A stretch of DNA of 30,847 bases from assembly GCA_035525785.1 (NCBI GenBank), contig DATLDQ010000032.1, positions 1 to 30,847 of the forward strand, written 5' to 3'. Positions 23,743 to 30,847 of the stretch are shown here, in pieces (positions within the stretch are counted from its first letter, which is position 1; each line of letters opens with the position of its first letter). This DNA is from CADEED01 sp035525785 (GTDB taxonomy: Bacteria; Pseudomonadota; Gammaproteobacteria; Steroidobacterales; Steroidobacteraceae). The notes under the pieces are model-generated. The model saw nothing but the letters and a program-made list of their open reading frames with translations. It ran no database searches and was not told the origin of the DNA. Position numbers and translations under genes: made by a program.

Positions 23743-24087
23743 ATGACTGAAGTAGCGAACGAAACCCTCATTTTCACCGACGCCGCCGCCCGCAAGGTGG
23801 GCGACCTGATCCAGGGCGAAGGCAACCCCAACCTCAAGCTGCGCGTGTTCGTGCAGGGCGGCGGTTGCTCCGGCATGCAATACGGGTTCGAGTTCGACGA
23901 GGCCGAGCAGGACGGCGACACCTGCGTCGAGAATCTCGGCGTCAAACTGCTCATAGACCCCATCAGCGTGCAGTACCTGACCGGCGCCGAAATCGACTAC
24001 CGCGAAGGCCTGGATGGCGCGCAGTTCGTGATCCGCAATCCGAACGCGCAAACGACTTGCGGCTGCGGCTCTTCGTTCTCCGCCTGA
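23743..24087 (+). CDS. erpA: Iron-sulfur cluster insertion protein ErpA
   Basis: 114-residue A-type carrier that passes Fe-S clusters to apo-proteins. The three cluster cysteines are C42 in VQGGGCSGMQYGF and C106/C108 in TTCGCGSSF; C61 is extra. FTDAAARKVGDLI near the start and YLTGAEIDYREGLDGAQFVI are family landmarks; length and the ErpA-like NPNAQTTCGCGSSF ending fit ErpA better than IscA. It lies 9 bp after the bactofilin gene. In Pseudomonas erpA is followed by anmK; here it is followed by an exopolyphosphatase gene. Confidence 0.95.
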   Translation: MTEVANETLIFTDAAARKVGDLIQGEGNPNLKLRVFVQGGGCSGMQYGFEFDEAEQDGDTCVENLGVKLLIDPISVQYLTGAEIDYREGLDGAQFVIRNPNAQTTCGCGSSFSA

Positions 24088-24099
24088 CGTCGTCCTGAC

Positions 24100-25617
24100 G
24101 TGGCGCGGCGCGCACCGAAGTCCGTCCCCGACGTACTCGCCGCCGTCGATCTCGGCTCCAACAGCTTCCACATGGTGGTCGCGCGTTACACGCACGGCCA
24201 GCTCGTCATCCTCGATCGCCTGCGTGAGATGGTCCGGTTGGGCGCGGGTCTCGAGGCCGACGGCCGGCTGAACAAGGAAGTCGCGGCCCGGGCGATCGCC
24301 TGCCTCGAACGCTTCGGTCAGCGGCTGCGCGACATGCGCCCCGACAGCGTGCGCGTCGCCGGTACCAACGTCTTCCGGCGCGCCAAGCGCGCGCAGGCGT
24401 TCGTCGAACGCGCGCGCGAAGCCATCGGGCACCCCATCGAGATCGTTTCGGGCATCGAGGAGGCGCGGCTCATCTACTCCGGCGTCGCGCACACCATGCC
24501 TGCCGGGCCCGGCCGCCGGCTGGTTTGCGACATCGGCGGCGGCAGTACCGAGATCATCATCGGGGAGGGACTGCAGCCGCTCGAGCTCGAGAGCCTGCAG
24601 ATGGGTTGCGTGCGGCTGAGTGAAGAGTTCTTCGCGGGCGGGCGGCTCTCGCTGAAGCGCATGCAACGCTGCCGCGTGGCAGCCCGACAAGCCATCGAGC
24701 CGTACCAGACGGCGTTTCGACGCCGCGGCTGGGACGAGGCCGTGGGCAGTTCGGGAACGGTGCGGGCCATCGGTGACGGCATCCGCGAACTCGATCCGGA
24801 AACCACGGACATCAGTGCCGATGGCATCGAGCGCATCATCGCGAAGATCTGCGAGGTCGAGCACATCCGTGATCTCAAGCTGGCGACGGTCGACGACGAC
24901 CGCAAACTGTCGTTCGCGGGCGGTGTGGCCGTCCTGGCCGAGGTGTTCGAGCAGCTGGGCATCGAGCGTATGAAGGTGGCCGATGGCGCCATGCGGGAGG
25001 GATTGCTCTACGACCTTCTCGGCCGGTACACGGACGAGGACGCGCGCGAACGCACGGTGCGCAGCATGCAGGAGCGCTATCACGTGGACCTGGTGCAGGC
25101 GGAACGCGTCGAGCACACGGTGGTCGATTTCCTCGACCAGGTCGAGCAGGCCTGGCTGCTGGCCGATCCGGAGATCGAACTGCTGCTGCGCTGGGCCGCC
25201 CGCCTGCATGAAATCGGCCTGGACGTCGCACACAGCGGTTACCACCGCCACGGGGCCTATCTACTGGCGAATGCCGACATGGCGGGGTTCCCACGCGCGG
25301 AACAGAAGCTGCTGTCCATCATGGTGGGCAGCCACCGACGCAGGCCCGCCATGGAGGACGCCGACGAGCTCAACCCGCCCTGGGACAAGCGCGCGCCGCC
25401 GATGACCTTGCTGCTGCGGCTGGCCGTGCTGCTCCACCGGGGTCGCAGCTCGGTGGCGCTGCCGGCGCTCAAGCTGTCAGCGCGTCCCGATTCGCTGGAA
25501 ATACGCTTTCCGCCGGACTGGCTCGACGATCACCCGTTGACGGTGGCCGATCTGCAGAGCGAGATCGAGCACCTGAAGAGCGTGGGGTTCCGCTTGCGGG
25601 TGTTTTCGTCCAGGTAG
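24100..25617 (+). CDS. ppx: Exopolyphosphatase, Ppx/GppA family
   Basis: 505 residues, GTG start 12 bp after erpA. The actin-like ASKHA phosphatase fold shows phosphate loop 1 in VDLGSNSFHMVVAR (about 17-30), the second phosphate motif VCDIGGGSTEIIIGEG (about 142-157) and SSGTVRAIGDG. The helical C-terminal HD-like domain has AARLHEIGLDVAHSGYHRHG and LLSIMVGSHRRR. It releases phosphate from the ends of polyphosphate chains; some members also hydrolyse pppGpp. The convergent ppk 19 bp away strongly favours Ppx over GppA, giving opposite enzymes of polyphosphate turnover tail to tail. No terminator is evident in the 19-bp gap. Confidence 0.94.
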   Translation: MARRAPKSVPDVLAAVDLGSNSFHMVVARYTHGQLVILDRLREMVRLGAGLEADGRLNKEVAARAIACLERFGQRLRDMRPDSVRVAGTNVFRRAKRAQAFVERAREAIGHPIEIVSGIEEARLIYSGVAHTMPAGPGRRLVCDIGGGSTEIIIGEGLQPLELESLQMGCVRLSEEFFAGGRLSLKRMQRCRVAARQAIEPYQTAFRRRGWDEAVGSSGTVRAIGDGIRELDPETTDISADGIERIIAKICEVEHIRDLKLATVDDDRKLSFAGGVAVLAEVFEQLGIERMKVADGAMREGLLYDLLGRYTDEDARERTVRSMQERYHVDLVQAERVEHTVVDFLDQVEQAWLLADPEIELLLRWAARLHEIGLDVAHSGYHRHGAYLLANADMAGFPRAEQKLLSIMVGSHRRRPAMEDADELNPPWDKRAPPMTLLLRLAVLLHRGRSSVALPALKLSARPDSLEIRFPPDWLDDHPLTVADLQSEIEHLKSVGFRLRVFSSR

Positions 25618-25636
25618 CTCGCCGGCGGCGCCCCCG

Positions 25637-27718
25637 TCAGGGTGCGATGACTGGCGCGCTGCCCGCCGAGTAACGCGAGAGCAACGCGTTCTGCGCATCG
25701 CGGACCTCGCTGCCGCCGGTGCAACGCGTGTAGCCACCATCGCGGCCGAGCTGCCACGACCGGGTATTGTCGGCCAGGTAGAAATTGAGGTCGCGCAGGA
25801 TGCGGTCGCGATGAGTCTGCTCGCGCACCGGAAAAGCGATCTCGACGCGCCGGAAGAAGTTGCGCTCCATCCAGTCCGCGCTCGCGAGGTAGAGCTCGCT
25901 CGCGCCGTCGTTTCCAAAGTAGAAGACGCGCGAATGTTCGAGGAAGCGGCCGACGATCGAGCGTACGCGGATGTTCTCGGAAACGCCGGGAATCCCTGGG
26001 CGCAAAGCGCACAGCCCGCGGATGATGAGGTCGATCTGCACGCCGGCGCGCGAAGCGCGGTACAGCGCCTCGATGACCTGCGGATCCACCAGCGAATTCA
26101 TCTTGGCGATGATGCGCGCGGGTTGTCCGGCGCGGGCCAGATCGGCCTCGCGGTCGATCTTCGTGACCACCGCTTCGTGCATGCCGAACGGGGACTGCAG
26201 TAGTTTGGTGAGCCGCGGGGTCTGCGTGAGGCTGGTGAGCTGCAGGAACAGCTCGTGCACGTCCTGGCCGATCTCGGGATCGCAGGTGAACAGGCTGTAG
26301 TCGGTGTAGCCGCGAGCGGTGCGCGGGTGGTAGTTGCCCGTGCCTAGGTGGCAGTAGCGACGCAGGCCCTCGATTTCGCGACGCACGACCATGGACATCT
26401 TGCAGTGCGTCTTGAAGCCCACCACGCCATACATGACGTGCGCTCCGGCCTCCTGCAGCCGATTCGAGAGCTCGATATTCGCTTCTTCGTCGAAGCGCGC
26501 GCGCAGCTCGACGATGACGGTCACGTCCTTGCCGGAATGCGCGGCCGTTACCAGGGCATCGACGATGGGCGATTCACTGCCTGCGCGGTACAGCGTCTGC
26601 TTGATCGCGAGCACGCGCGGATCGGTGGCGGCGCCCCGCAGGAAATCGAGCACCGGACCGAAGCTGTGGAACGGATGGTGCAGCAGTACGTCCTTCTGGC
26701 GTATCACGGCGAGGAGGTCGGAGTTCCCGGCCACGCGCCGGGGCAGGCCGGGCGTGAAGATCGGGTACTTGAGATCCGGCCGCTGCACGAGGTCGTAGAG
26801 CGCAGCCAGGCGATTGAGATTCACCGGGCCGTCAGACTCGTAGAAATCCACTTCACTCAGCGTGAATTGCCGTATCAGGAAGGTGTCGAGATCCGGCGGG
26901 CAGTCGCGCTCGACCTCGAGGCGGACCGCCGCGCCATAGCGCCGGTGCGCGAGCTCGCCTTCGAGCGCGCGGCGCAAGTCGTCGACTTCTTCGTCGTCGA
27001 CGAACAGGTCACTGTTGCGCGTGACGCGGAACTGGTAACAGCCCAGGACTTCCATGCCGGCGAACAGCTTGGAAACGAAGTGCTGCACGATGCCGCTGAG
27101 CAGAACGAACCGTTTGCGGCCGTCCTCCTCGGGAAGTGCGACCACGCGCGGCAGCGAACGTGGTGCCTGCACGACGGCGAGGCCGGTGTCGCGGCCGAAG
27201 GCGTCCTCGCCCGACAGCCGTACGATGAAGTTCAGGCTCTTGTTCTGGATGCGCGGAAACGGGCGGGCCGGATCGAGGCCGAGAGGCGAGAGCACGGGCT
27301 CGATCTCGCGTTCGAAGTAATGCTCCAGCCACGCGGCGGTAGCCGCGTCCCAGGTCGCGCGCGCCAGTAGTTCGATGCCCTGGTGACGCAGCGCCGGCAG
27401 CAGTACGTCATTCAGGCAGGCGTACTGCGCATTGATGAGCCGGTGCGTGCGCTCGTGGATGGCCTGCAGCTGCTCGGTGATCGTCAGGCCATCGGGCCCT
27501 GGCTGGTCCGAGCCCAGCTCCAGTCGCTGCTTTAGGCCGGCCACACGAATCTCGAAGAACTCGTCGAGATTGCTCGAGGATATGCACAGGAACTTGAGCC
27601 GTTCCAGCAGTGGCACTTTCTCGTCGAGTGCCTGCGCGAGCACGCGCTCGTTGAATCCGAGCAGCGAAAGCTCGCGGTTGATGTAGTGCTCGGAAGAGCG
27701 GAGATCCGGCTGGTCCAT
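25637..27718 (-). CDS. ppk: Polyphosphate kinase 1
   Basis: 693 residues from ATG 27718 (a TTG at 27727 would add three). The N-terminal helical domain opens with YINRELSLLGFNERVLAQA and LKFLCISSSNLDEFFEIRVA, diagnostic of PPK1. The catalytic half has HHPFHSFGPVLDFL, the phosphorylated-His motif FKTHCKMSMVVRRE, HLGTGNYHPRTARGYTDYSL, and the second His region RFLEHSRVFYFGN with LYLASADWMERNFFRRVE. It reversibly makes polyphosphate from ATP, with links to stress survival, motility and biofilms. Length is normal for the family. It starts 110 bp after the MepM-like gene; a Pho-box-like sequence lies in that gap. Confidence 0.96.
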   Translation of the reverse strand: MDQPDLRSSEHYINRELSLLGFNERVLAQALDEKVPLLERLKFLCISSSNLDEFFEIRVAGLKQRLELGSDQPGPDGLTITEQLQAIHERTHRLINAQYACLNDVLLPALRHQGIELLARATWDAATAAWLEHYFEREIEPVLSPLGLDPARPFPRIQNKSLNFIVRLSGEDAFGRDTGLAVVQAPRSLPRVVALPEEDGRKRFVLLSGIVQHFVSKLFAGMEVLGCYQFRVTRNSDLFVDDEEVDDLRRALEGELAHRRYGAAVRLEVERDCPPDLDTFLIRQFTLSEVDFYESDGPVNLNRLAALYDLVQRPDLKYPIFTPGLPRRVAGNSDLLAVIRQKDVLLHHPFHSFGPVLDFLRGAATDPRVLAIKQTLYRAGSESPIVDALVTAAHSGKDVTVIVELRARFDEEANIELSNRLQEAGAHVMYGVVGFKTHCKMSMVVRREIEGLRRYCHLGTGNYHPRTARGYTDYSLFTCDPEIGQDVHELFLQLTSLTQTPRLTKLLQSPFGMHEAVVTKIDREADLARAGQPARIIAKMNSLVDPQVIEALYRASRAGVQIDLIIRGLCALRPGIPGVSENIRVRSIVGRFLEHSRVFYFGNDGASELYLASADWMERNFFRRVEIAFPVREQTHRDRILRDLNFYLADNTRSWQLGRDGGYTRCTGGSEVRDAQNALLSRYSAGSAPVIAP

Positions 27719-27752
27719 GGCGCGCAACTATGTCGCGCTATCTCACCACAGG

Positions 27753-27774
27753 CCCGGTGCGATTACTGTGACAG
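27753..27774 (-). promoter_or_regulatory. Possible degenerate Pho box upstream of ppk
   Basis: On the minus strand CTGTCACAGTA is followed directly by ATCGCACCGGG. The first 11-bp unit matches the PhoB half-site CTGTCAT-A(A/T)A(A/T) well; the second is poor. GATAGC about 10 bp further on could serve as a -10. This is a weak match reported for checking. Confidence 0.25.
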
Positions 27775-27799
27775 TTGCGATCAGCGGAATTACGACGTA

Positions 27800-27815
27800 G
27801 CCGCAAAGGTGCGGC
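27800..27815 (-). terminator. Hairpin just after the MepM-like gene
   Basis: GCCGCA-4 nt-TGCGGC forms a perfect 6-bp GC-rich stem starting 12 bases past the stop of the peptidase gene on the minus strand. No U tract follows, so it may be a weak or Rho-assisted terminator or an mRNA-end stabiliser between the peptidase gene and ppk. Confidence 0.35.
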
Positions 27816-27827
27816 GACATCAGTGCA

Positions 27828-29120
27828 CTACCGGGCGACCAGCACGGGCCCGAGCGGCAGGTCCAAAGTGTTCACGAGGTCGGCGGTGTTCGCCATGAAC
27901 CGATCGCGCTCGCTCGCGGACACAGGCTCTGCGTCGGGCAGCGGGACCGTCTGCGGATTCTTGTGTACGCCGCGCACGCGATATTCGTAGTGGAGGTGCG
28001 GGCCGGTAGCGAGGCCGGTCATGCCTACGTAGCCGATCACCTGCGCCATTTCGACCTTCTGGCCGCGCCGCAGGCTCGATGCAAACCTGGACAGGTGGCC
28101 GTAGACCGTGACGACGCCCGAGCCATGTTCCAGCTCGATGACGTTGCCGTAGCCGCCCTGGCGTCCGAGGAATTTCACGCGACCGTCGCCGGCGGCGCGC
28201 ACCGGCGTGCCCGTCGGGGCGGCGTAGTCCACACCCTTGTGCGCGCGGATGCGATTGAGGATCGGGTGCTTGCGCGCGAGGTTGAAGCGCGAGGCGACGT
28301 GCGAGAACTGCACCGGCGCGCGCATGAACGCCTTGCGCAGGCTGCGGCCGTCGGGGCTGTAGTACTGGCCGTGGCCCTGGCTATCTATATATCGCACGGC
28401 GCGGTACTCGCGGCCCTCGTTCACGAACTTCGCCGCGACGATGTTGCCGATGCGCAGCGGCTTGCCGTCCTGGAACACTTCCTCGTAGACCACGGTGAAG
28501 CGGTCACCGGCCTGGATGTCCAGGACGAAGTCGATGTCGTACTGGAAGATCTCGGCGAGGTCGAACGCGACGCGATCGCTGAGGCCAGCCTCGTTGGCCG
28601 CGCCGAACAGGGAATTCTGGATGGTGGCACTGGCGGTGCGCGTGTGAATCTCGAGCGGATTTTCCAGCACGTTGGTGCTGAAGCCATTCTCGTCGCGCGT
28701 GACCTGCAGCGTCTCGCTGTCGGAGAGCTTGCGCTCGAGTCCGACGAGCTCGCCGTCGCGATGCTTGAACCGCAGCAGCTCACCTGGCTTGAGCTTGTCG
28801 ACCTGGCCGCGCAGGTCGGGCAGGGCACGAAGCATCGCCAGGTCCGCGAGATTCAGCTCCAGGTGGCGGAACAAGCGATCCATGGTGTCGTTGCGGCGGA
28901 CCACTACGTCGATGGTCGAGAAGCCGAGGCTGGCTTCCTGGGCAGGCACGGCAGGCTGCGGTGCGGGTGCTTCGGGTAGGCTCGCGGCAGCGACTTGCGG
29001 CTGCTCGGCGTCACGCGGCCAGAACGCCAGCGTTGCGAGGCCGGCGACCAGTACGAGTTGCAGCACGACGGCGGTACGGGCCGACACCCACGGGATTGCG
29101 GACTTGATGAAGATTGGCAC
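27828..29120 (-). CDS. mepM: M23-family murein DD-endopeptidase, MepM-like
   Basis: 430 residues, GTG start at 29120. An N-terminal membrane helix (TAVVLQLVLVAGLATLAFW, about 16-34) and a Pro/Ala-rich stretch lead to an OapA/LysM-like region (STIDVVVRRNDTMDRLFRHL, then LKPGELLRF). The C-terminal LytM zinc domain follows, with ligands in HKGVDYAAPTGTPVRAAGDG, YGHLSRF and GPHLHYEYR. All LytM metal residues (HxxxD, HxH) are present, so it should be active in cutting D,D crosslinks so that new murein can be inserted. The divergent neighbour is tyrS, 142 bp away. I recall Pseudomonas keeping a similar peptidase beside tyrZ and an rrn operon. Confidence 0.92.
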   Translation of the reverse strand: MPIFIKSAIPWVSARTAVVLQLVLVAGLATLAFWPRDAEQPQVAAASLPEAPAPQPAVPAQEASLGFSTIDVVVRRNDTMDRLFRHLELNLADLAMLRALPDLRGQVDKLKPGELLRFKHRDGELVGLERKLSDSETLQVTRDENGFSTNVLENPLEIHTRTASATIQNSLFGAANEAGLSDRVAFDLAEIFQYDIDFVLDIQAGDRFTVVYEEVFQDGKPLRIGNIVAAKFVNEGREYRAVRYIDSQGHGQYYSPDGRSLRKAFMRAPVQFSHVASRFNLARKHPILNRIRAHKGVDYAAPTGTPVRAAGDGRVKFLGRQGGYGNVIELEHGSGVVTVYGHLSRFASSLRRGQKVEMAQVIGYVGMTGLATGPHLHYEYRVRGVHKNPQTVPLPDAEPVSASERDRFMANTADLVNTLDLPLGPVLVAR

Positions 29121-29262
29121 GATCTATAGAACGTAACCCACGGATCGATAAAGGGTCAATTGTCGCGCCCCTCGAAAAATGTGCGCGGCTCCACGGCCCC
29201 TTGTAGTCCAAAGAGAAACCCAAGAACGTCCCCCCAGGAATCCCCCGGTACGAACCCTAAAG

Positions 29263-30477
29263 ATGAACGTCGAAACGCAGGATCAGATCGCGGAGCTGCT
29301 GCGCGGCACGCAGGAAGTGCTCGTCGAAAACGAGCTGGTGAAGAAAATCTCGCGCGGCAAGCCGCTGCGCGTCAAGGCGGGCTTCGACCCGACGGCGCCG
29401 GACCTGCACCTGGGACACACGGTGCTCATCAACAAGATGCGCCAGTTCCAGAAATTCGGCCACGAAGTGACGTTCCTCATCGGCGACTTCACCGGGATGA
29501 TCGGTGACCCCACGGGCCGCAATGCCACGCGTCCGCCGCTCACGCGCGAGCAGGTGGAAGCGAACGCGAAGACCTACCAGGAACAGATATTCAAGATCCT
29601 CGATCGGGAACAGACGCGCGTCGACTTCAATTCGCGTTGGTTCGGCGGCATGAACGCGTCCGGGCTCATCGAGATCGCCGGGCGCCACACGGTGGCCCGC
29701 ATGCTCGAGCGCGACGATTTCTCGAAGCGTTACAAAGGCAACCAGCCCATCGCGATCCATGAATTCCTGTATCCACTGGTGCAGGGCTACGACTCCGTCG
29801 CGCTGAAAAGCGACGTCGAGCTCGGCGGCACCGACCAGAAATTCAACCTGCTGGTGGGGCGGCACTTGCAGGAAACCTACGGGCAGGAGCCGCAGATCGT
29901 GATGACCATGCCCTTGTTGGAGGGCCTCGATGGCGTCAACAAGATGTCGAAATCTCTCGGCAACTATGTGGGCATCAACGAGCCCGCAGACACGCAGTTC
30001 GGCAAGCTCATGTCGATCTCCGACAACCTCATGTGGCGCTACTTCGAGCTGCTGTCGTTTCGCCCGCTCGCCGAGATCGCGGGGTTGCGCCGGGCGATCG
30101 CCGAGGGGCGTAATCCGCGCGACGTGAAGTTCGAGCTTGGCGTCGAGATCGTCGATCGCTTCCACGGCACTGGCGCCGGCGGCCGCGCCCGCGATGCATT
30201 CATAGCCCGATTCCAGCAGGGCGCCGTGCCCGAGAAGATAGACGAGCTCACTCTAACTACTGGTGGTGCGCCGCAGCGATTGGCGAACGTGCTCAAGGCG
30301 GCGGGCCTGGTGGCCAGCACTTCGGATGGCAATCGGATGATCGACCAGGGCGCCGTGCGACTCGGTTCCGGTCCCCAGACCCTTGAAAAAGTGGCCGGGC
30401 GGGACCACACACTGGCCACCGGGAGGTACCTGGTTCAGGTTGGAAAGCTGAAATTTCGGTGGATAACCCTGAATTGA
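29263..30477 (+). CDS. tyrS: Tyrosyl-tRNA synthetase
   Basis: 404-residue class I synthetase charging tRNA-Tyr. The HIGH motif is HLGH (49-52) in GFDPTAPDLHLGHTVLINK; KMSKS is at 227-231 in GVNKMSKSLGNYVG; the tyrosine-site region contains GGTDQKFNLLVGRHLQ. A C-terminal S4 RNA-binding domain is visible (PQRLANVLKAAGLV, then GAVRLG). The length and HLGH place it with the TyrZ-like group found in Pseudomonas. Start ATG 29263 is preferred because the N-terminus MNVETQDQIAELLRGT fits; the frame extending to 29179 is Pro/Arg-rich leader. The preceding 142 bp contain no clear promoter. The rRNA promoters follow it closely. Confidence 0.96.
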   Translation: MNVETQDQIAELLRGTQEVLVENELVKKISRGKPLRVKAGFDPTAPDLHLGHTVLINKMRQFQKFGHEVTFLIGDFTGMIGDPTGRNATRPPLTREQVEANAKTYQEQIFKILDREQTRVDFNSRWFGGMNASGLIEIAGRHTVARMLERDDFSKRYKGNQPIAIHEFLYPLVQGYDSVALKSDVELGGTDQKFNLLVGRHLQETYGQEPQIVMTMPLLEGLDGVNKMSKSLGNYVGINEPADTQFGKLMSISDNLMWRYFELLSFRPLAEIAGLRRAIAEGRNPRDVKFELGVEIVDRFHGTGAGGRARDAFIARFQQGAVPEKIDELTLTTGGAPQRLANVLKAAGLVASTSDGNRMIDQGAVRLGSGPQTLEKVAGRDHTLATGRYLVQVGKLKFRWITLN

Positions 30478-30489
30478 GGCTCGACGGGA

Positions 30490-30517
30490 GGCGGTTGGTC
30501 AGTATTTGACCACTGCC
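30490..30517 (+). terminator. Stem-loop downstream of tyrS
   Basis: An 11-bp stem with one bulged base (inner arms TGGTCA / TGACCA, outer GGCGG / CTGCC) around a 5-nt loop, starting 13 bases after the tyrS stop. No T run follows, so it is not a textbook intrinsic terminator, but it is well placed to separate tyrS transcription from the rRNA promoters. Confidence 0.5.
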
Positions 30518-30592
30518 GAGTGGCGTAGGACGCGATAAACGCTTTTAGCATCAGTAACTTAGGACTCCACTGACGTTACTTGTTACAACGCG

Positions 30593-30620
30593 TTGACAGA
30601 CCGATTTCGCTCCCTATAAT
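30593..30620 (+). promoter_or_regulatory. rRNA operon promoter P1
   Basis: A perfect TTGACA (30593-30598), a 16-bp spacer and a perfect TATAAT (30615-30620), followed by a very GC-rich discriminator (gcgcccc). The 16-bp spacer and GC discriminator are hallmarks of stringently controlled rRNA promoters. The upstream 50 bp are relatively AT-rich and could act as an UP element. Confidence 0.9.
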
Positions 30621-30688
30621 GCGCCCCCTCACGCACCGACGGCCCCTGCGGTTCTCGCAGCGGCAAAGAAAGTGTCTGAATACAAAGG

Positions 30689-30716
30689 TTGACGGAATGC
30701 GGTTCACGCCTATAAT
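30689..30716 (+). promoter_or_regulatory. rRNA operon promoter P2
   Basis: TTGACG (30689-30694), a 16-bp spacer and TATAAT (30711-30716), with a discriminator tccgccccc closely resembling that of P1. The second of two tandem promoters, 96 bp downstream of P1 element to element. Confidence 0.88.
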
Positions 30717-30727
30717 TCCGCCCCCTT

Positions 30728-30749
30728 CTGCGGCCCTCAGCGACCGCAG
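30728..30749 (+). promoter_or_regulatory. boxB-like hairpin of the rRNA leader
   Basis: CTGCGG and CCGCAG pair over 6 bp around a 10-nt loop, directly before boxA, the boxB-boxA order found in rRNA leaders. Confidence 0.65.
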
Positions 30750-30765
30750 TGCTGTCTAAAAATTT
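30750..30765 (+). promoter_or_regulatory. boxA antitermination site of the rRNA leader
   Basis: TGCTGTCTAAAAATTT resembles the gammaproteobacterial boxA TGCTCTTTAACAA with three differences. In rRNA operons boxA loads NusB/NusE (S10) for antitermination. Confidence 0.75.
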
Positions 30766-30847
30766 GCAGGTAATTTGTGTGGGGACTCGCGTCGATGACT
30801 CTTTGGAGTGCATTAACCGAGTACCAAATGTCCAGAAGATGGACTGT
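30766..30847 (+). ncRNA. rRNA operon 5' leader (16S rRNA gene begins beyond the window)
   Basis: After boxA the segment GTGTGGGGACTCG is almost identical to the GTGTGGGCACTCG of the E. coli rrn leader, and the later AGTACCAAATGTC parallels its AATACCAAGTCTC. The mature 16S start is not reached. This is transcribed precursor removed during RNase III processing. Confidence 0.85.

Noticed and set aside
25618..25636. Terminator between convergent ppx and ppk
   Set aside because: The gap is 19 bp, GC-rich, with no stem plus T run.
29179..29262. N-terminal extension of tyrS
   Set aside because: Pro/Arg-rich and unlike any synthetase N-terminus; ATG 29263 gives the normal start.
1..30847. Mobile elements, prophage, CRISPR, tRNA genes
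   Set aside because: No transposase or integrase motifs, spaced repeats or cloverleaf sequences were recognised in any intergenic stretch.

Overview
This is a chromosomal segment of a high-G+C gammaproteobacterium, probably of the Xanthomonadales/Nevskiales/Steroidobacter type. The evidence is a type IV pilus Chp chemosensory cluster, a bioA-rsmE pair, a fused TyrA T-protein, an erpA...mepM-tyrS-rrn neighbourhood resembling the Pseudomonas erpA-anmK-peptidase-tyrZ-rrn order, and an rRNA leader that closely follows the enterobacterial/pseudomonad pattern. Genes are tightly packed, with many 4-bp start/stop overlaps and frequent GTG starts. I see no insertion sequence, prophage, CRISPR array or tRNA gene.

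Layout. Bases 1-7282 hold the end of pilJ, a 1948-residue chpA hybrid kinase and a CheW-like adaptor (chpC-like), with a coupled exported protein of unknown function to 8055. On the minus strand from 10.4 to 8.1 kb lie rsmE (behind bioA), a small ion-channel-like membrane protein, a stand-alone HipA-like kinase and a DUF3037 partner. bioA (minus) and ampD (plus) diverge from a gap of about 33 bp. ampD converges on a cobalamin locus, btuB-cobO (minus), which is preceded by a clear cobalamin riboswitch with an apparent ribosome-site-masking hairpin. Next come an inositol-monophosphatase-family enzyme and a small acidic membrane protein (plus). A minus-strand operon follows: pdxH, a membrane-anchored metzincin-like protein and a BtuD-like ABC ATPase. 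tyrA and a DUF484-GGDEF diguanylate cyclase (plus) converge on a BtuC-like permease (minus). The plus strand then carries rppH, a DUF6776-like protein, a bactofilin, erpA and ppx. ppx faces ppk and a MepM-like endopeptidase on the minus strand. The window ends with tyrS (plus) and two tandem rRNA promoters with a boxB/boxA antitermination leader. The 16S gene itself begins beyond the window.

Functional themes. These are surface sensing for twitching motility, cobalamin capture and adenosylation (BtuB, BtuC/BtuD-like proteins and CobO, scattered over 9 kb), murein recycling and remodelling (AmpD, MepM), polyphosphate turnover, cofactor synthesis (biotin, PLP, Fe-S) and the translation apparatus. 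Most of it is core genome. The least understood parts are the HipA-like/DUF3037 pair, the metzincin-like protein co-transcribed with pdxH and an ABC ATPase, and the exported protein behind the Chp cluster.
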